Assembly: GCA_902825775.1 (NCBI GenBank)
Contig: CADECF010000003.1
Coordinates: 111,800-175,799 of the forward strand
Origin: an uncultured Lysobacteraceae bacterium
GTDB taxonomy: Bacteria; Pseudomonadota; Gammaproteobacteria; Xanthomonadales; Xanthomonadaceae
Direction: 5' to 3'
Length of the DNA stretch: 64,000 nt
Both the position numbers and the translations under genes were made by a program. The notes under the pieces are model-generated. The model was given only the letters and a program-made list of their open reading frames with translations, did not search any database and was not told the origin of the DNA. Below are positions 22,551 to 31,047 of this stretch, piece by piece; positions within the stretch are counted from its first letter, which is position 1, and every line of letters starts with the position of its first letter.

Positions 22551-24571
22551 GTTCGTGATGCCTCTTCTTTTTCGTCATCCCGGCGAAGGCCGGGATCCAA
22601 TGTTTTTGATCTCGCATATCCCGGCAAAGGTGGCGCGCCTGGATCCCGGCTTTCGCCGGGATGACGAGGCGAAAAGAATCGTCGATCGCTGGCGGCCACC
22701 AATCCGCCCAGCGCCATCAACGCCGCACCCGCCCAGATCCAGCGGACGAACGGTTTCACATGCACGCGCACCGCCCAGGCATCGTTGCCGAGCGGCTCGC
22801 CGAGCGCGACATACAGATCGCGGAATACGCCGGGCGCGATGTCGGCTTCGGTCATCACCTGGCCGCCACTGGCGTAGCTGCGTTTTTCGGGGTGCAGCGT
22901 GGTCAGCGGCACGTCGTCGCGCAGCACTTGCACGGTGCCGCGGTCGGCGACGTAGTTGGGGCCTTCGTCGTGCGTCGCGCCGTCGAAGCGGAACGCGTAG
23001 CGGCCGAGTTCGACCGATTGCCCCGGCGCCAGCGCCAGTTCGCGTTGTTGGCTGAGGCCTTCGGTGAGCAGTGCGCCGACCAGGAAGATGGCGATGCCGA
23101 TGTGCGCCAGCGTCATGCCCAGCATTTCGGCGGTGAAACGCGCGCCCGTGCCGGAGAAGCGCGTCCACAGGAAACGCAGCGTGCCGGCAGCGACCCAGGC
23201 CGCCGCCGCGAGGCCGGCTGCGGTCTTCAACGGACCTTGCGGCGCGAGGAAGAATGCGGCGATGCCGATGCCGAGCGCGAGTCCCAGCCACGGCACCAAC
23301 ATTTTGGTCGGCCGGGAAACGTCCTCGCGCTGCCAACGCGACAATGGGCCGAACGGCAGCAGCAGCACCAGCGGCGCCATCAGCAGCACAAAAAGCAATG
23401 AGAAATAAGGCGGGCCGACCGAAATCTTGCCCAGTTCGAGCGCATCGGCCAGCAGCGGGTACAGCGTGCCGAGCAATACCATGCCGCAGGCGGCGACCAG
23501 CAGCAGATTGTTGGCCAGCAGCAGCGTTTCGCGGGATGCCGCGGCGAACGGCTTGCCCTCGTCCTTGGCCGGCGAGCGCAATGCGTACAGCAGCAGCGAG
23601 CCGCCGATGACGATGCCGAGAAAAATCAGGATGAAAAGTCCGCGCGACGGATCCGCAGCGAACGCATGCACGCTGGTCAGCACGCCCGAGCGCACGAGGA
23701 AAGTGCCCAGCAACGACAGCGAAAACGTGGCGATGGCCAGCAATAACGTCCAACTGGCGAAGCTGCCGCGTTTTTCGGTGACGGCTTGCGAATGCAGCAA
23801 GGCAGTGCCGGCCAGCCAGGGCATGAAGCTGGCGTTCTCGACCGGATCCCAGAACCACCAACCGCCCCAGCCCAACTCGTAGTACGCCCACCAGCTGCCG
23901 AGCGCGATGCCGGTGGTCAGGAAGGCCCAGGCGACATTCGTCCACGGCCGCGTCCAGCGCAGCCAGCGCGCGTCGATGCGGCCGTCGAGCAGCGCGGCGA
24001 TGGCGAAAGCGAACGGCACCGCGAAACCCACGTAACCGACGTAAAGCATCGGCGGATGGATGATCATGCCCGGATCCTGCAGCAGCGGATTCAGGTCGCG
24101 GCCTTCGGCGGCGGCCGGCAACAAACGCAGGAAAGGATTGCTGGTGAAGATCAGAAAGGCGAGAAAGCCGACCGCGACCAGGCCCAGCACGCCGAGCACG
24201 CGCGCGATCACCGGGGCCGCCAGCGATTTCGAGAAATACGCCACCGCGCCGGTCCACAACGCCAGGATCAGCGCCCACAACAGCAGCGAGCCTTCGTGCG
24301 CGCCCCAAACCGCGGTGTAGCGGTACACGGCCGGCAGCAGCGAATTGGAATTCTCCGCAACGTACTGCAGCGAAAAATCCTGGGTCACGAAGCCGTAAGT
24401 GAGGACGGCGAACGCGATCAGCACTAGCGACAGCTGCGCGTAGGCCGCCGGTCGCGCGACCGCCATCCACGCATCGATGCCGCGCTGCGCGCCGACCAGC
24501 GGCAGGGCCGCCTGCACGGCGGCGATCAGCATCGCCAGGATCAGTGCGATTTGGCCGATTTCGGGAAGCAC
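22547..24571 (-). CDS. ccmF: Haem lyase subunit CcmF
   Basis: 674 residues, many membrane helices. The tryptophan-rich haem-handling motif GWGGWWFWDPVENASFMPW is near residue 230, and conserved histidine regions such as VWGAHEGSLLLW precede it. CcmF ligates haem from CcmE to apocytochrome c. The start is GTG at 24571, directly after the ccmE TAA. The last about 38 residues (from HPGESRDPG) are encoded by a REP palindrome (22573-22666) and are not part of the normal family C-terminus, which should end near the last membrane helix. Confidence 0.92.
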   Translation of the reverse strand: MLPEIGQIALILAMLIAAVQAALPLVGAQRGIDAWMAVARPAAYAQLSLVLIAFAVLTYGFVTQDFSLQYVAENSNSLLPAVYRYTAVWGAHEGSLLLWALILALWTGAVAYFSKSLAAPVIARVLGVLGLVAVGFLAFLIFTSNPFLRLLPAAAEGRDLNPLLQDPGMIIHPPMLYVGYVGFAVPFAFAIAALLDGRIDARWLRWTRPWTNVAWAFLTTGIALGSWWAYYELGWGGWWFWDPVENASFMPWLAGTALLHSQAVTEKRGSFASWTLLLAIATFSLSLLGTFLVRSGVLTSVHAFAADPSRGLFILIFLGIVIGGSLLLYALRSPAKDEGKPFAAASRETLLLANNLLLVAACGMVLLGTLYPLLADALELGKISVGPPYFSLLFVLLMAPLVLLLPFGPLSRWQREDVSRPTKMLVPWLGLALGIGIAAFFLAPQGPLKTAAGLAAAAWVAAGTLRFLWTRFSGTGARFTAEMLGMTLAHIGIAIFLVGALLTEGLSQQRELALAPGQSVELGRYAFRFDGATHDEGPNYVADRGTVQVLRDDVPLTTLHPEKRSYASGGQVMTEADIAPGVFRDLYVALGEPLGNDAWAVRVHVKPFVRWIWAGAALMALGGLVAASDRRFFSPRHPGESRDPGAPPLPGYARSKTLDPGLRRDDEKEEASRT
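22573..22666. repeat. REP palindrome within the ccmF 3' end
   Basis: CGTCATCCCGGCGAAGGCCG (from 22573) and the inverse arm GGATCCCGGCTTTCGCCGGG ... ATGACG (ending 22666). It lies inside the ccmF reading frame just upstream of ccmG. Confidence 0.9.
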
Positions 24572-25036
24572 TTATTGCGCCTTCGCTGCGGGCGGCGCCG
24601 GCACGTCGTGCTTCTTGTGCGCGGCGCCCATCTTGTCGGCGACTTCCTTGGGCATATAGGTCTCGTCGTGCTTGGCCAGCACTTGCTCGGCGATGAAGAC
24701 GTCGCCATGCATGCGGCCGGTGGCGATCACCGCCTGCTTCTCGCGGAACAGATCGGGCAGGATGCCGGTGTAGCTGACGGGTAGGGTGGCATCGCCGTCG
24801 TCGACGACGAAATGCGCCTCCATCGAACCCGGCGCACGCTGGAACGAACCGGCCTTGACCATGCCGCCGAGCCGGAAGCGCGCTTGTTCGCCGGCTTCGC
24901 CCTTGAGCACTTCCGATGGCGTGTACAGGTAGGCGACGTTGCGTTGCAGCGCTAGCGCGACCAATGCGGTGGCGACCGCGGCGGCGGCGACTAGGGCCAG
25001 GATCAGTAGTAGGCGGCGTTTGCGGGTGGGGTTCAT
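24572..25036 (-). CDS. ccmE: Haem chaperone CcmE
   Basis: 154 residues from the ATG at 25036, preceded by AGGA; an upstream in-frame start at 25063 falls in a repeat and is less likely. A membrane anchor spans about 8-29, followed by the OB-fold with 'YLYTPSEV' and the haem-binding [12 protein letters not shown], where His123 forms the covalent haem bond. The C-terminus is Pro/Ala/Lys-rich. It carries haem from CcmC to CcmF. The next gene starts immediately after its stop. Confidence 0.92.
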   Translation of the reverse strand: MNPTRKRRLLLILALVAAAAVATALVALALQRNVAYLYTPSEVLKGEAGEQARFRLGGMVKAGSFQRAPGSMEAHFVVDDGDATLPVSYTGILPDLFREKQAVIATGRMHGDVFIAEQVLAKHDETYMPKEVADKMGAAHKKHDVPAPPAAKAQ

Positions 25037-25057
25037 CGGTTCCTGTTCTTGACCTTC

Positions 25058-25135
25058 CGTCATCCCAGCGAAAGCTGGGACCCAACTTGATCTGGCTTCA
25101 AATCAAAATGGGTCCCGGTTTTCGCTGGGATGACG
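25058..25135. repeat. REP palindrome between ccmD and ccmE
   Basis: CGTCATCCCAGCGAAAGCTG (from 25058) with inverse CAGCG-type arm ending GGGATGACG at 25135; same family as 21891-21980. Confidence 0.9.
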
Positions 25136-25145
25136 GTCTGCTAGT

Positions 25146-25316
25146 TCAACTATCTCGTGTCAACGGCTCGTTCTTGTTGGAAGGGGATTGGCGCGCCACG
25201 CGCGTCCTCGCTGCCCGCAGCAGTTGCCGGATGCCGATCCGCGGCGCGACGAAATCCCACAGCAACACCGCGAAGAACACCGCATAAGCCGCGATAACGT
25301 AATTCTGGTAACTCAT
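25146..25316 (-). CDS. ccmD: Haem exporter small subunit CcmD
   Basis: 56 residues: MSYQNYVIAAYAVFFAVLLW forms the single membrane helix with the family's conserved Y-V-xx-AY pattern, followed by a basic cytoplasmic tail (RQLLRAARTRVARQ). CcmD stabilises CcmABC and releases holo-CcmE. Its ATG overlaps the ccmC stop as ATGA (25313-25316), which decides the start although the frame is open further upstream. Confidence 0.9.
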   Translation of the reverse strand: MSYQNYVIAAYAVFFAVLLWDFVAPRIGIRQLLRAARTRVARQSPSNKNEPLTRDS

Positions 25317-26065
25317 TTCGCGTCTCCTGCCGCCAGCTGCCGCACCCAATCCTTGCCGGATTCGCGACGCAGATTGTCCGCGCGCGCGCGCATCAGCAGC
25401 GAGCCGATAAACCAGAACTTGGTGCCGACGATCATCCAGATCAGCGGCTGCACCATGCTCGCGTCCATCGTCGACTTGCCGAACAGGCTGATGGTCTGGC
25501 CCTGGTGCAGCGAGTTCCACCACACCACCGAGTAGCGGATCACCGGCAGCAACGCGACGCCGACGATCGCCAGCAAGCCGGCGGCGCGCGCGGCGGCGCG
25601 GCGGTCGTCAATCGCGTGGTAGAGGCCGATGACGCCGAAATACAGGAACAGCAGCACCAGCTCGGTGGTCAGGCGCGGGTCCCAATCCCACCACGTGCCC
25701 CACATCGGCTTGCCCCAGATCGAACCGGTGGCGAGCGTGATGACGGTGAAGGCCGCACCGATCGGCGCGCAGGCCATCGCCAGGATTTCGCACAGCTTGA
25801 TCCGCCAGATCAACGCGATCGCGGCATAGAACGCCATCAGCGCGAACACGAACAGACTCATCCACGCGCTCGGCACGTGGATGTAGAGGATGCGGAAACT
25901 GTCGCCTTGCTGATAGTCGGCCGGCACGTTGAACAGCGCGCCCCACAGGCCGTACGCCATGATCAGGACGGCCAGGCCGTAAGACCACGGCGCACAGCGC
26001 GCGGCGAAGCGATCGAAGTAGGGCGGCGAACCGAGTTGGTGGAACCAGCGGACGACAGGATTCAT
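25313..26065 (-). CDS. ccmC: Haem exporter subunit CcmC
   Basis: 250 residues, six membrane helices. The periplasmic WWD-type motif WGTWWDWDPRLT and the flanking histidines (ILYIHVPSAW and WNSLHQGQT) bind haem for transfer to CcmE. Full family length. It sits 73 bases after ccmB and is coupled to ccmD. Confidence 0.93.
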   Translation of the reverse strand: MNPVVRWFHQLGSPPYFDRFAARCAPWSYGLAVLIMAYGLWGALFNVPADYQQGDSFRILYIHVPSAWMSLFVFALMAFYAAIALIWRIKLCEILAMACAPIGAAFTVITLATGSIWGKPMWGTWWDWDPRLTTELVLLFLYFGVIGLYHAIDDRRAAARAAGLLAIVGVALLPVIRYSVVWWNSLHQGQTISLFGKSTMDASMVQPLIWMIVGTKFWFIGSLLMRARADNLRRESGKDWVRQLAAGDAK

Positions 26066-26138
26066 TCTTTTCTTTCCCTCTCGCGCAGCGCGAAAGAGGG
26101 CGGGGGGATAGGTGGGTGGCTAGGCATCTGTGGCGACC

Positions 26139-26825
26139 TCAGCTGAGCGCGATCCGGATCGCCGCCGCTGCCGCCAGCGGCGCCAGTACCAGCGCCAGCG
26201 CCAGGCCCGCGGCCAGCATCAGCAGCGCGCCGACCGGGTCCAGGCCCTGTGCGGCGCGAGCCACGCTCCCGGCCCCGAACACCAGCACCGGCACATACAA
26301 AGGCAGCGCCAGCAGGGCGACTAGGATACCGGAGCGGCGCATGCCGACGGTTAAAGCAGCGACCACCGCGCCCAGCAGGCTCAGCAGCGGGGTGCCCAGG
26401 GCCAGCGAGGCCAGCAATACCGGCAATTGTTCGTGGGGAAGATGCAGCAGCTCGGCCAGCACGGGCGTCGCGACGATCAGCGGCAGGGCGGTGGTCGCCC
26501 AGTGCGCCAGTACGCGGACCGCGACCAACCAAGTCAGCGGCACCGGTGCCAGCAGCCATTGCTCCAACGAACCGTCCTCGGCATCGCCGCGGAACAAGGT
26601 ATCCAGCGCCAACAGGCCGGCCAGCAGACAGGCCAGCCACAGCACCGGCGCGGCGATACGGGCCAGGGCCTGCGCTTCGCCCCCCCCCATCGCCAGGCCG
26701 AACAGCATCGTCACCAGCAGGGCGAATAGTGCCGGTTGCAAGGCATCGCCGCGGCGGCGCCAGAGCAGGCGCAGGTCGCGGACGAGCAGGGCGCGGGCGG
26801 AGGCAAGTAAAGAAGGAGCAGTCAT
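26139..26825 (-). CDS. ccmB: ABC transporter permease CcmB
   Basis: 228 residues with six hydrophobic segments and the N-terminal RDLRLLWRRRGDALQP characteristic of CcmB. 'RGDAEDGSLEQWLLAPVPL' is a well-kept family element. It forms the membrane part of the CcmAB ATPase that drives release of holo-CcmE. It is separated from ccmA by a 351-base repeat-filled gap, so the operon could be split or read through. Confidence 0.92.
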   Translation of the reverse strand: MTAPSLLASARALLVRDLRLLWRRRGDALQPALFALLVTMLFGLAMGGGEAQALARIAAPVLWLACLLAGLLALDTLFRGDAEDGSLEQWLLAPVPLTWLVAVRVLAHWATTALPLIVATPVLAELLHLPHEQLPVLLASLALGTPLLSLLGAVVAALTVGMRRSGILVALLALPLYVPVLVFGAGSVARAAQGLDPVGALLMLAAGLALALVLAPLAAAAAIRIALS

Positions 26826-26846
26826 GTGCCGCCCGCTTTGCTTTTA

Positions 26847-27152
26847 GCCGTCCTTCCCGCGAAGGAGGGACTGCGTAGGCCGAAGGCCGAAGCGAACATC
26901 TGCGTAAGCAGACGGCCCGAAGGGCGAGCGAAGCGAGTAATCCAGTGACTTCGCTTTAGCCCTCTCCCGCCTTGCGGGGCGATGCTGCATACGCTGGCGC
27001 GGCACTGCCGCGCGTGCAGCTGAGCGCTCGCGCGGAAGCGCGGGCCGGGGCGCGGAGCGGGGTTGGGTGAGGGCGCGCGGGATAGCAGGTCGTGTCGTCG
27101 CTTTCTGGAGAAGCCAAAGTCACTGGATTCCCGCCTTCGCGGGAAGGACGGC
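26847..27152. repeat. Composite REP block separating ccmA and ccmB
   Basis: The outer arms GCCGTCCTTCCCGCGAAG (26847-26864) and CTTCGCGGGAAGGACGGC (27135-27152) are exact inverses. Inside are secondary inverted parts (CCAGTGACTT / AAGTCACTGG) and GC-rich hairpins. The whole 351-base gap 26826-27176 holds no gene. Confidence 0.85.
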
Positions 27153-27176
27153 TTGAAGAGCGACGGCACAGATCGG

Positions 27177-27824
27177 TTATGCATTCCCGCCCCCAAGCAC
27201 CAACTCCCGCGTCCGCACCGGCGGCGCCGCATACGCGCCGTGCGTGGTTACCAGCGCCGCGCCGCCGTCCTGCAGGTGCGCGGAAATCATCCGGTTGACC
27301 AGATGGATGCCGTCCAGGTCGAGATTGGCGTACGGCTCGTCCAGCAACCATAGCGGTGCCGGAGACAGCCACAGGCGCGCCAGCGACAGGCGCTTTTTCT
27401 GGCCTGCCGACAGCTGCCGCGCCAGCGCGTCCTCGTAACCGGACAGGCCGACGATATCGAGCGCGCCGGCGATCGTCTGCTTGGGGCGGCGGCCGTGCAG
27501 GCCGCAGAGGAATTCCAGATTCTCCAGCGCGCTCAAATCCGCCTTCAAGGCCGGCAGATGGCCGAGATAGGCGATCGCATGGCTGCGTTCGCGGCTGCGG
27601 GCGCGCCGGCCTTCGATATCGATCTCGCCCGCGTCGGCGCGCAACAGACCCGCCAGCACCCGCAACAGAGTGGTCTTGCCGGCACCGTTGTCGCCTTGCA
27701 CCAGCAGCGCCTCGCCGGTCTCGACGGCGAAATCCAGCGGCCCGAACACGGCCTGTTCGTTGCGCGCGAAACTCAGGCCGCGTGCGGCCAGCAACGGCGG
27801 GGCGTGGGAAATGGCTTCGGTCAT
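27177..27824 (-). CDS. ccmA: ABC transporter ATPase CcmA
   Basis: 215 residues. Walker A GDNGAGKT (44-51), signature LSAGQKKR, Walker [13 protein letters not shown] and switch histidine in TTHG are all present. Cytoplasmic ATPase of the CcmABCD haem-handling complex. It is the first gene of the ccm operon on the minus strand; a DUF3293 gene lies 35 bases upstream. Confidence 0.93.
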   Translation of the reverse strand: MTEAISHAPPLLAARGLSFARNEQAVFGPLDFAVETGEALLVQGDNGAGKTTLLRVLAGLLRADAGEIDIEGRRARSRERSHAIAYLGHLPALKADLSALENLEFLCGLHGRRPKQTIAGALDIVGLSGYEDALARQLSAGQKKRLSLARLWLSPAPLWLLDEPYANLDLDGIHLVNRMISAHLQDGGAALVTTHGAYAAPPVRTRELVLGGGNA

Positions 27825-27859
27825 CGGCGGTCGCAGGCCGCGGTCTGGCGGCTAGCCGC

Positions 27860-28345
27860 TCATTCTACCCAGTCGACGAAGCCGAGTCGTTCCAGCGGGT
27901 CGTCCAGCCGATCGGGCATCTGCGCGAGCATGCGCAACCGCAACGGCTGTCCGCGTTGCCAGGTGACCATGCCCAATTGGCCGAAGCGGCGGCCCATCGC
28001 GTCCAGATCGGGCATCGGCAGGTCCATCACCAGCCAGCTCGGTTCGCGCCAGCGCCGGTCCGGCGCCGACGAGAACGCCGGCACGAAGGTCCTGCCGCTG
28101 GCGAGCAGGGTGTCGTGCAAGGTCTGGTCGGCGCGGCGGTTCAGCGATTCGGCGCGAGGGATGGATTGCGGATCCCATGCGGACAGCAACGCGAACTCGC
28201 CGGCATCGCCGAAGACCAGTTCAGGCCCTGGAGCGGGCAGCCCGATGCGCAAGTCGTGCCAATTGCCTTCGTGCTGCCAGCGATAGTCCGCCGCCAGGTA
28301 AGCGAACAGCAGATTGGCGACACGTTCGTTTTCGGTTTGTTGCAT
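27860..28345 (-). CDS. DUF3293 domain protein
   Basis: 161 residues, soluble. The family pattern is visible: 'LLFAYLAADYRW' near the start, 'FALLSAWDPQSIPRAESLNRRA' (the 'iTAwNP.s.....N' element) near residue 55-75, and a C-terminal 'RLRMLAQ' strand. Function of DUF3293 is unknown. An alternative TTG start exists two codons upstream; the ATG at 28345 was preferred. It is in line with ccmA (35 bases) and may share its promoter, without implying a role in haem handling. Confidence 0.75.
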   Translation of the reverse strand: MQQTENERVANLLFAYLAADYRWQHEGNWHDLRIGLPAPGPELVFGDAGEFALLSAWDPQSIPRAESLNRRADQTLHDTLLASGRTFVPAFSSAPDRRWREPSWLVMDLPMPDLDAMGRRFGQLGMVTWQRGQPLRLRMLAQMPDRLDDPLERLGFVDWVE

Positions 28346-28410
28346 TGCCAAGGTTTAACCGATCATCGTCAATCCGTAAACTCGGGAATCTCGCATCGCC
28401 GGACGCCTCC

Positions 28411-29556
28411 ATGCTGCAGACCAAGTTGCCCAAGGTCGGGACGACGATTTTTACCGTGATGTCGCAGCTCGCGGCCGAACACGGCGCGGTCAACCTGGGC
28501 CAGGGCTTTCCGGATTTCGCCGTGCCGTCGCGCCTGGTCGACGAACTCGACAAGGCGATGCGCGCCGGCCACAACCAATACGCGATGATGACCGGCGTGC
28601 CGGCGCTGCGTCAGGCCATAGCCCGTAAGACAGAACGCGTTTACGGCCACCGACCGGACGCCGATGCCGAGATCACGGTCACCAGCGGCGCGACCGAGGC
28701 GATTTTCAACGCGATCGCGGCGGTGGTGCGGCCCGGAGACGAAGTGATCGTGCTGGATCCGTGCTACGACTGCTACGAACCGGCCATCGATCTGGCTGGC
28801 GGACGTGCGGTGCATGTCCCTCTCGATCCGCACGATTTCTCCGTTCCGTGGGCTCGGGTCAAAGCTGCGATTACGGACAGGACGCGGATGCTGATGATCA
28901 ACAGCCCGCACAATCCATCCGGCGCCATGTTCGATTTCGCGGATATGGACCTGCTGGCGGAGATATTGGATGGCAGCGATATCTACCTGTTGTCCGACGA
29001 GGTCTACGAGCACATCATCTTCGACGGAGAACGCCACGAATCGGTGCTTCGTTACGAAGACCTTCGCAACCGCGCTTTCGTGATATCCAGTTTCGGCAAG
29101 ACCTATCACTGCACCGGCTGGAAAGTCGGCTACTGCATCGCGCCGCCCGCGCTGAGCGCGGAGTTCCGCAAAGTGCATCAATACAACGTGTTCTGCACTT
29201 TCAATCCGGCACAGCATGCGTTCGCGGCGATGCTCGATGCCGAGCCGGAGCATTACGAACGGCTCGGCGCGTTTTACCAGGCCAAGCGCGACCGTTTCCG
29301 CGAGCAGTTGTCGACCACCCGCTTGAAGCCGCTGCCGGTGCCGGGCGGCTATTTCCAGTTGGTCGATTACTCGGCGGTCAGCGATCTGGACGACCTTGCG
29401 TTCTGCCGCTGGCTCACTACCGAAAAAGGCGTCGCGGCGATCCCGCTGTCGCCGTTCTACGAAACTCCGCCGGCGGGGCAGCGGTTGGCGCGGCTGTGCT
29501 TCGCGAAGAACGAAGCTACGCTGGATGCGGCGATCGAACGTCTGCAGAAACTCTAG
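28411..29556 (+). CDS. PLP-dependent methionine/glutamine aminotransferase (YbdL/MtnE-like)
   Basis: 381 residues, fold type I aminotransferase. PLP-lysine is Lys230 in SSFGKTYHCTGWK; NSPHNPSG and the downstream YLLSDEVYEH are the cofactor-binding elements. The closest known group (YbdL) transaminates 2-oxo acids of methionine and aromatic amino acids, often using glutamine. The next gene is an omega-amidase, the usual partner that hydrolyses 2-oxoglutaramate from glutamine, which supports a methionine-salvage last step. The open frame extends far upstream; the ATG at 28411 is where similarity begins. Confidence 0.87.
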   Translation: MLQTKLPKVGTTIFTVMSQLAAEHGAVNLGQGFPDFAVPSRLVDELDKAMRAGHNQYAMMTGVPALRQAIARKTERVYGHRPDADAEITVTSGATEAIFNAIAAVVRPGDEVIVLDPCYDCYEPAIDLAGGRAVHVPLDPHDFSVPWARVKAAITDRTRMLMINSPHNPSGAMFDFADMDLLAEILDGSDIYLLSDEVYEHIIFDGERHESVLRYEDLRNRAFVISSFGKTYHCTGWKVGYCIAPPALSAEFRKVHQYNVFCTFNPAQHAFAAMLDAEPEHYERLGAFYQAKRDRFREQLSTTRLKPLPVPGGYFQLVDYSAVSDLDDLAFCRWLTTEKGVAAIPLSPFYETPPAGQRLARLCFAKNEATLDAAIERLQKL

Positions 29557-29562
29557 CCGGCT

Positions 29563-29592
29563 TTGTGGGAGCGGCTTGAGCCGCCCCCACAA
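29563..29592. repeat. Short REP hairpin between aminotransferase and amidase
   Basis: TTGTGGGAGCGGCTTGAGCCGCCCCCACAA is a compact palindrome, REP 'GGGAGCGGCT' type. It could also weaken transcription into the next gene. Confidence 0.75.
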
Positions 29593-29632
29593 GAAAAGCA
29601 TTGCCACGGCAAGCGAAATTGGGATGATGAAA

Positions 29633-30430
29633 ATGAATAATTTGCGTATTTCCCTCGTCCAAGGCGCCACCCGCTGGCACGACCCGGCCGGCAACCGCGA
29701 CTACTACGCCGACCTGATCGCGCCGCTGCACGGCACCACCGATCTGGTCCTGCTGCCGGAAACCTTCACCAGCGGCTTCAGCAACGAAGCGATCGGCCAG
29801 GCCGAGGCCATGGACGGGCCGACGGTGGCCTGGATCAAAGCGCAAGCGAAGAAACTCGATGCCGCGATCACCGGCAGCGTGCAACTGCGCACCGACGAAG
29901 GCGTGTTCAACCGTTTGTTGTGGGCGACACCCGACGGCGGACTCAAGCATTACGACAAACGCCATCTGTTCCGCTATGCCAAAGAGCACGAACGCTATGC
30001 CGGCGGCCGCGAACGGCTAACGGTGGAATGGAAAGGTTGGCGTATTTGCCCGCTGGTCTGTTACGACCTGCGTTTTCCGGTGTTTTCGCGCAATCGCTAC
30101 GACGTGGAACGCAAGGGCGGCCTGGACTACGACCTGCTGCTGTACGTCGCCAACTGGCCCGCGGCGCGCGCCTATCCGTGGAAAACGCTTTTGCGCGCCC
30201 GCGCCATCGAGAACCTGTGCTACGTCGCAGGCCTCAACCGCGTCGGTACCGACGGCAACGGCTTGAACTATTCCGGCGACAGCGCGGTGATCGATTTCCT
30301 CGGCCATCCGGTCAGCGAGTGCACCGACGAGGAAGTGGTGGTCACCACCACGCTGCTCGCGTCCGAACTCGCCGCGCATCGCGAGCGTTTTCCCGCGATG
30401 CTGGACGGCGACGCCTTTTCGCTTTCGTAG
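29633..30430 (+). CDS. Omega-amidase, nitrilase superfamily (YafV/Nit2-like)
   Basis: 265 residues. Catalytic triad: Glu43 (LPETF), Lys109 (YDKRHLF) and Cys143 (VCYDLRFP), with 'NWPAARAYPWKTLLRARAIEN' near the C-terminus as in YafV. It hydrolyses 2-oxoglutaramate or 2-oxosuccinamate. In-frame ATGs at 29624 and 29627 precede; the ATG at 29633 has GGGA at 8 bases. Immediately follows the aminotransferase and probably completes glutamine-dependent methionine salvage. Confidence 0.87.
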   Translation: MNNLRISLVQGATRWHDPAGNRDYYADLIAPLHGTTDLVLLPETFTSGFSNEAIGQAEAMDGPTVAWIKAQAKKLDAAITGSVQLRTDEGVFNRLLWATPDGGLKHYDKRHLFRYAKEHERYAGGRERLTVEWKGWRICPLVCYDLRFPVFSRNRYDVERKGGLDYDLLLYVANWPAARAYPWKTLLRARAIENLCYVAGLNRVGTDGNGLNYSGDSAVIDFLGHPVSECTDEEVVVTTTLLASELAAHRERFPAMLDGDAFSLS

Positions 30431-30472
30431 GCTGGGTTGGCTCCCTCGACCCAGCGCCGCGTCGCATGCCCC

Positions 30473-31042
30473 TCAGCGGCAAACCCCGCCGCTCAGTTTG
30501 GGCCGCGAATCGGCCACGAAACGCAATTCGCGGTAGCTCCAAACGTAGCGTTCGCCGTTCTTGACCATCCACGCATGGGCTTGCGCGTGCTCGCCGCGGC
30601 GGTGCAGCGAGGCCATCAGGCTCGAGGTTTCGTAGCACTGGGGGCTTGCGACTATCAAAGCCGAATGCATACTGGCTACACGCACGATCTCCCCCGAAAA
30701 AAGGGGGAGCCAGACGGCGAAGAACGGCATGTAGAAGAAATATGCGAAGGCCGGCGGACCGAACAGGTACCGTCCGAAAAAGACGCAGATCGCCGACAGG
30801 CTGAAGAAGTAGACGCCGGCCGACCAAAGCGAAAAGGCCGTGAAATTCCCAAGCTCGTATGTTGCGGCGAATAACAGAACCGGCGGAAAGACGACATAGA
30901 TCATCGCCAGCAAGGGATGGATAGCCAACATCAGGTTTAGCGCCAACCATAAATGCGCGGCGAGCGCCGTACCGATGGCGCGCGCCGCATCGCAGAAGAG
31001 CGAAGCGATCGCCTGGCGCCATTCGGACGCTTCGCCGTTCAT
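30473..31042 (-). CDS. Hypothetical membrane protein
   Basis: 189 residues with several hydrophobic helices (about 25-45, 50-68, 72-90, 95-115) and a charged C-terminus containing 'CYETSSLMASLHRRGEHAQAHAWM'. No family was recognised. It starts 5 bases after the flavoprotein gene (31048-32148) ends, so the pair is an operon. The start at 31042 is the first ATG after that stop; longer open frames in this register overlap the flavoprotein out of frame. Confidence 0.65.
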   Translation of the reverse strand: MNGEASEWRQAIASLFCDAARAIGTALAAHLWLALNLMLAIHPLLAMIYVVFPPVLLFAATYELGNFTAFSLWSAGVYFFSLSAICVFFGRYLFGPPAFAYFFYMPFFAVWLPLFSGEIVRVASMHSALIVASPQCYETSSLMASLHRRGEHAQAHAWMVKNGERYVWSYRELRFVADSRPKLSGGVCR

Positions 31043-31047
31043 TGCGG

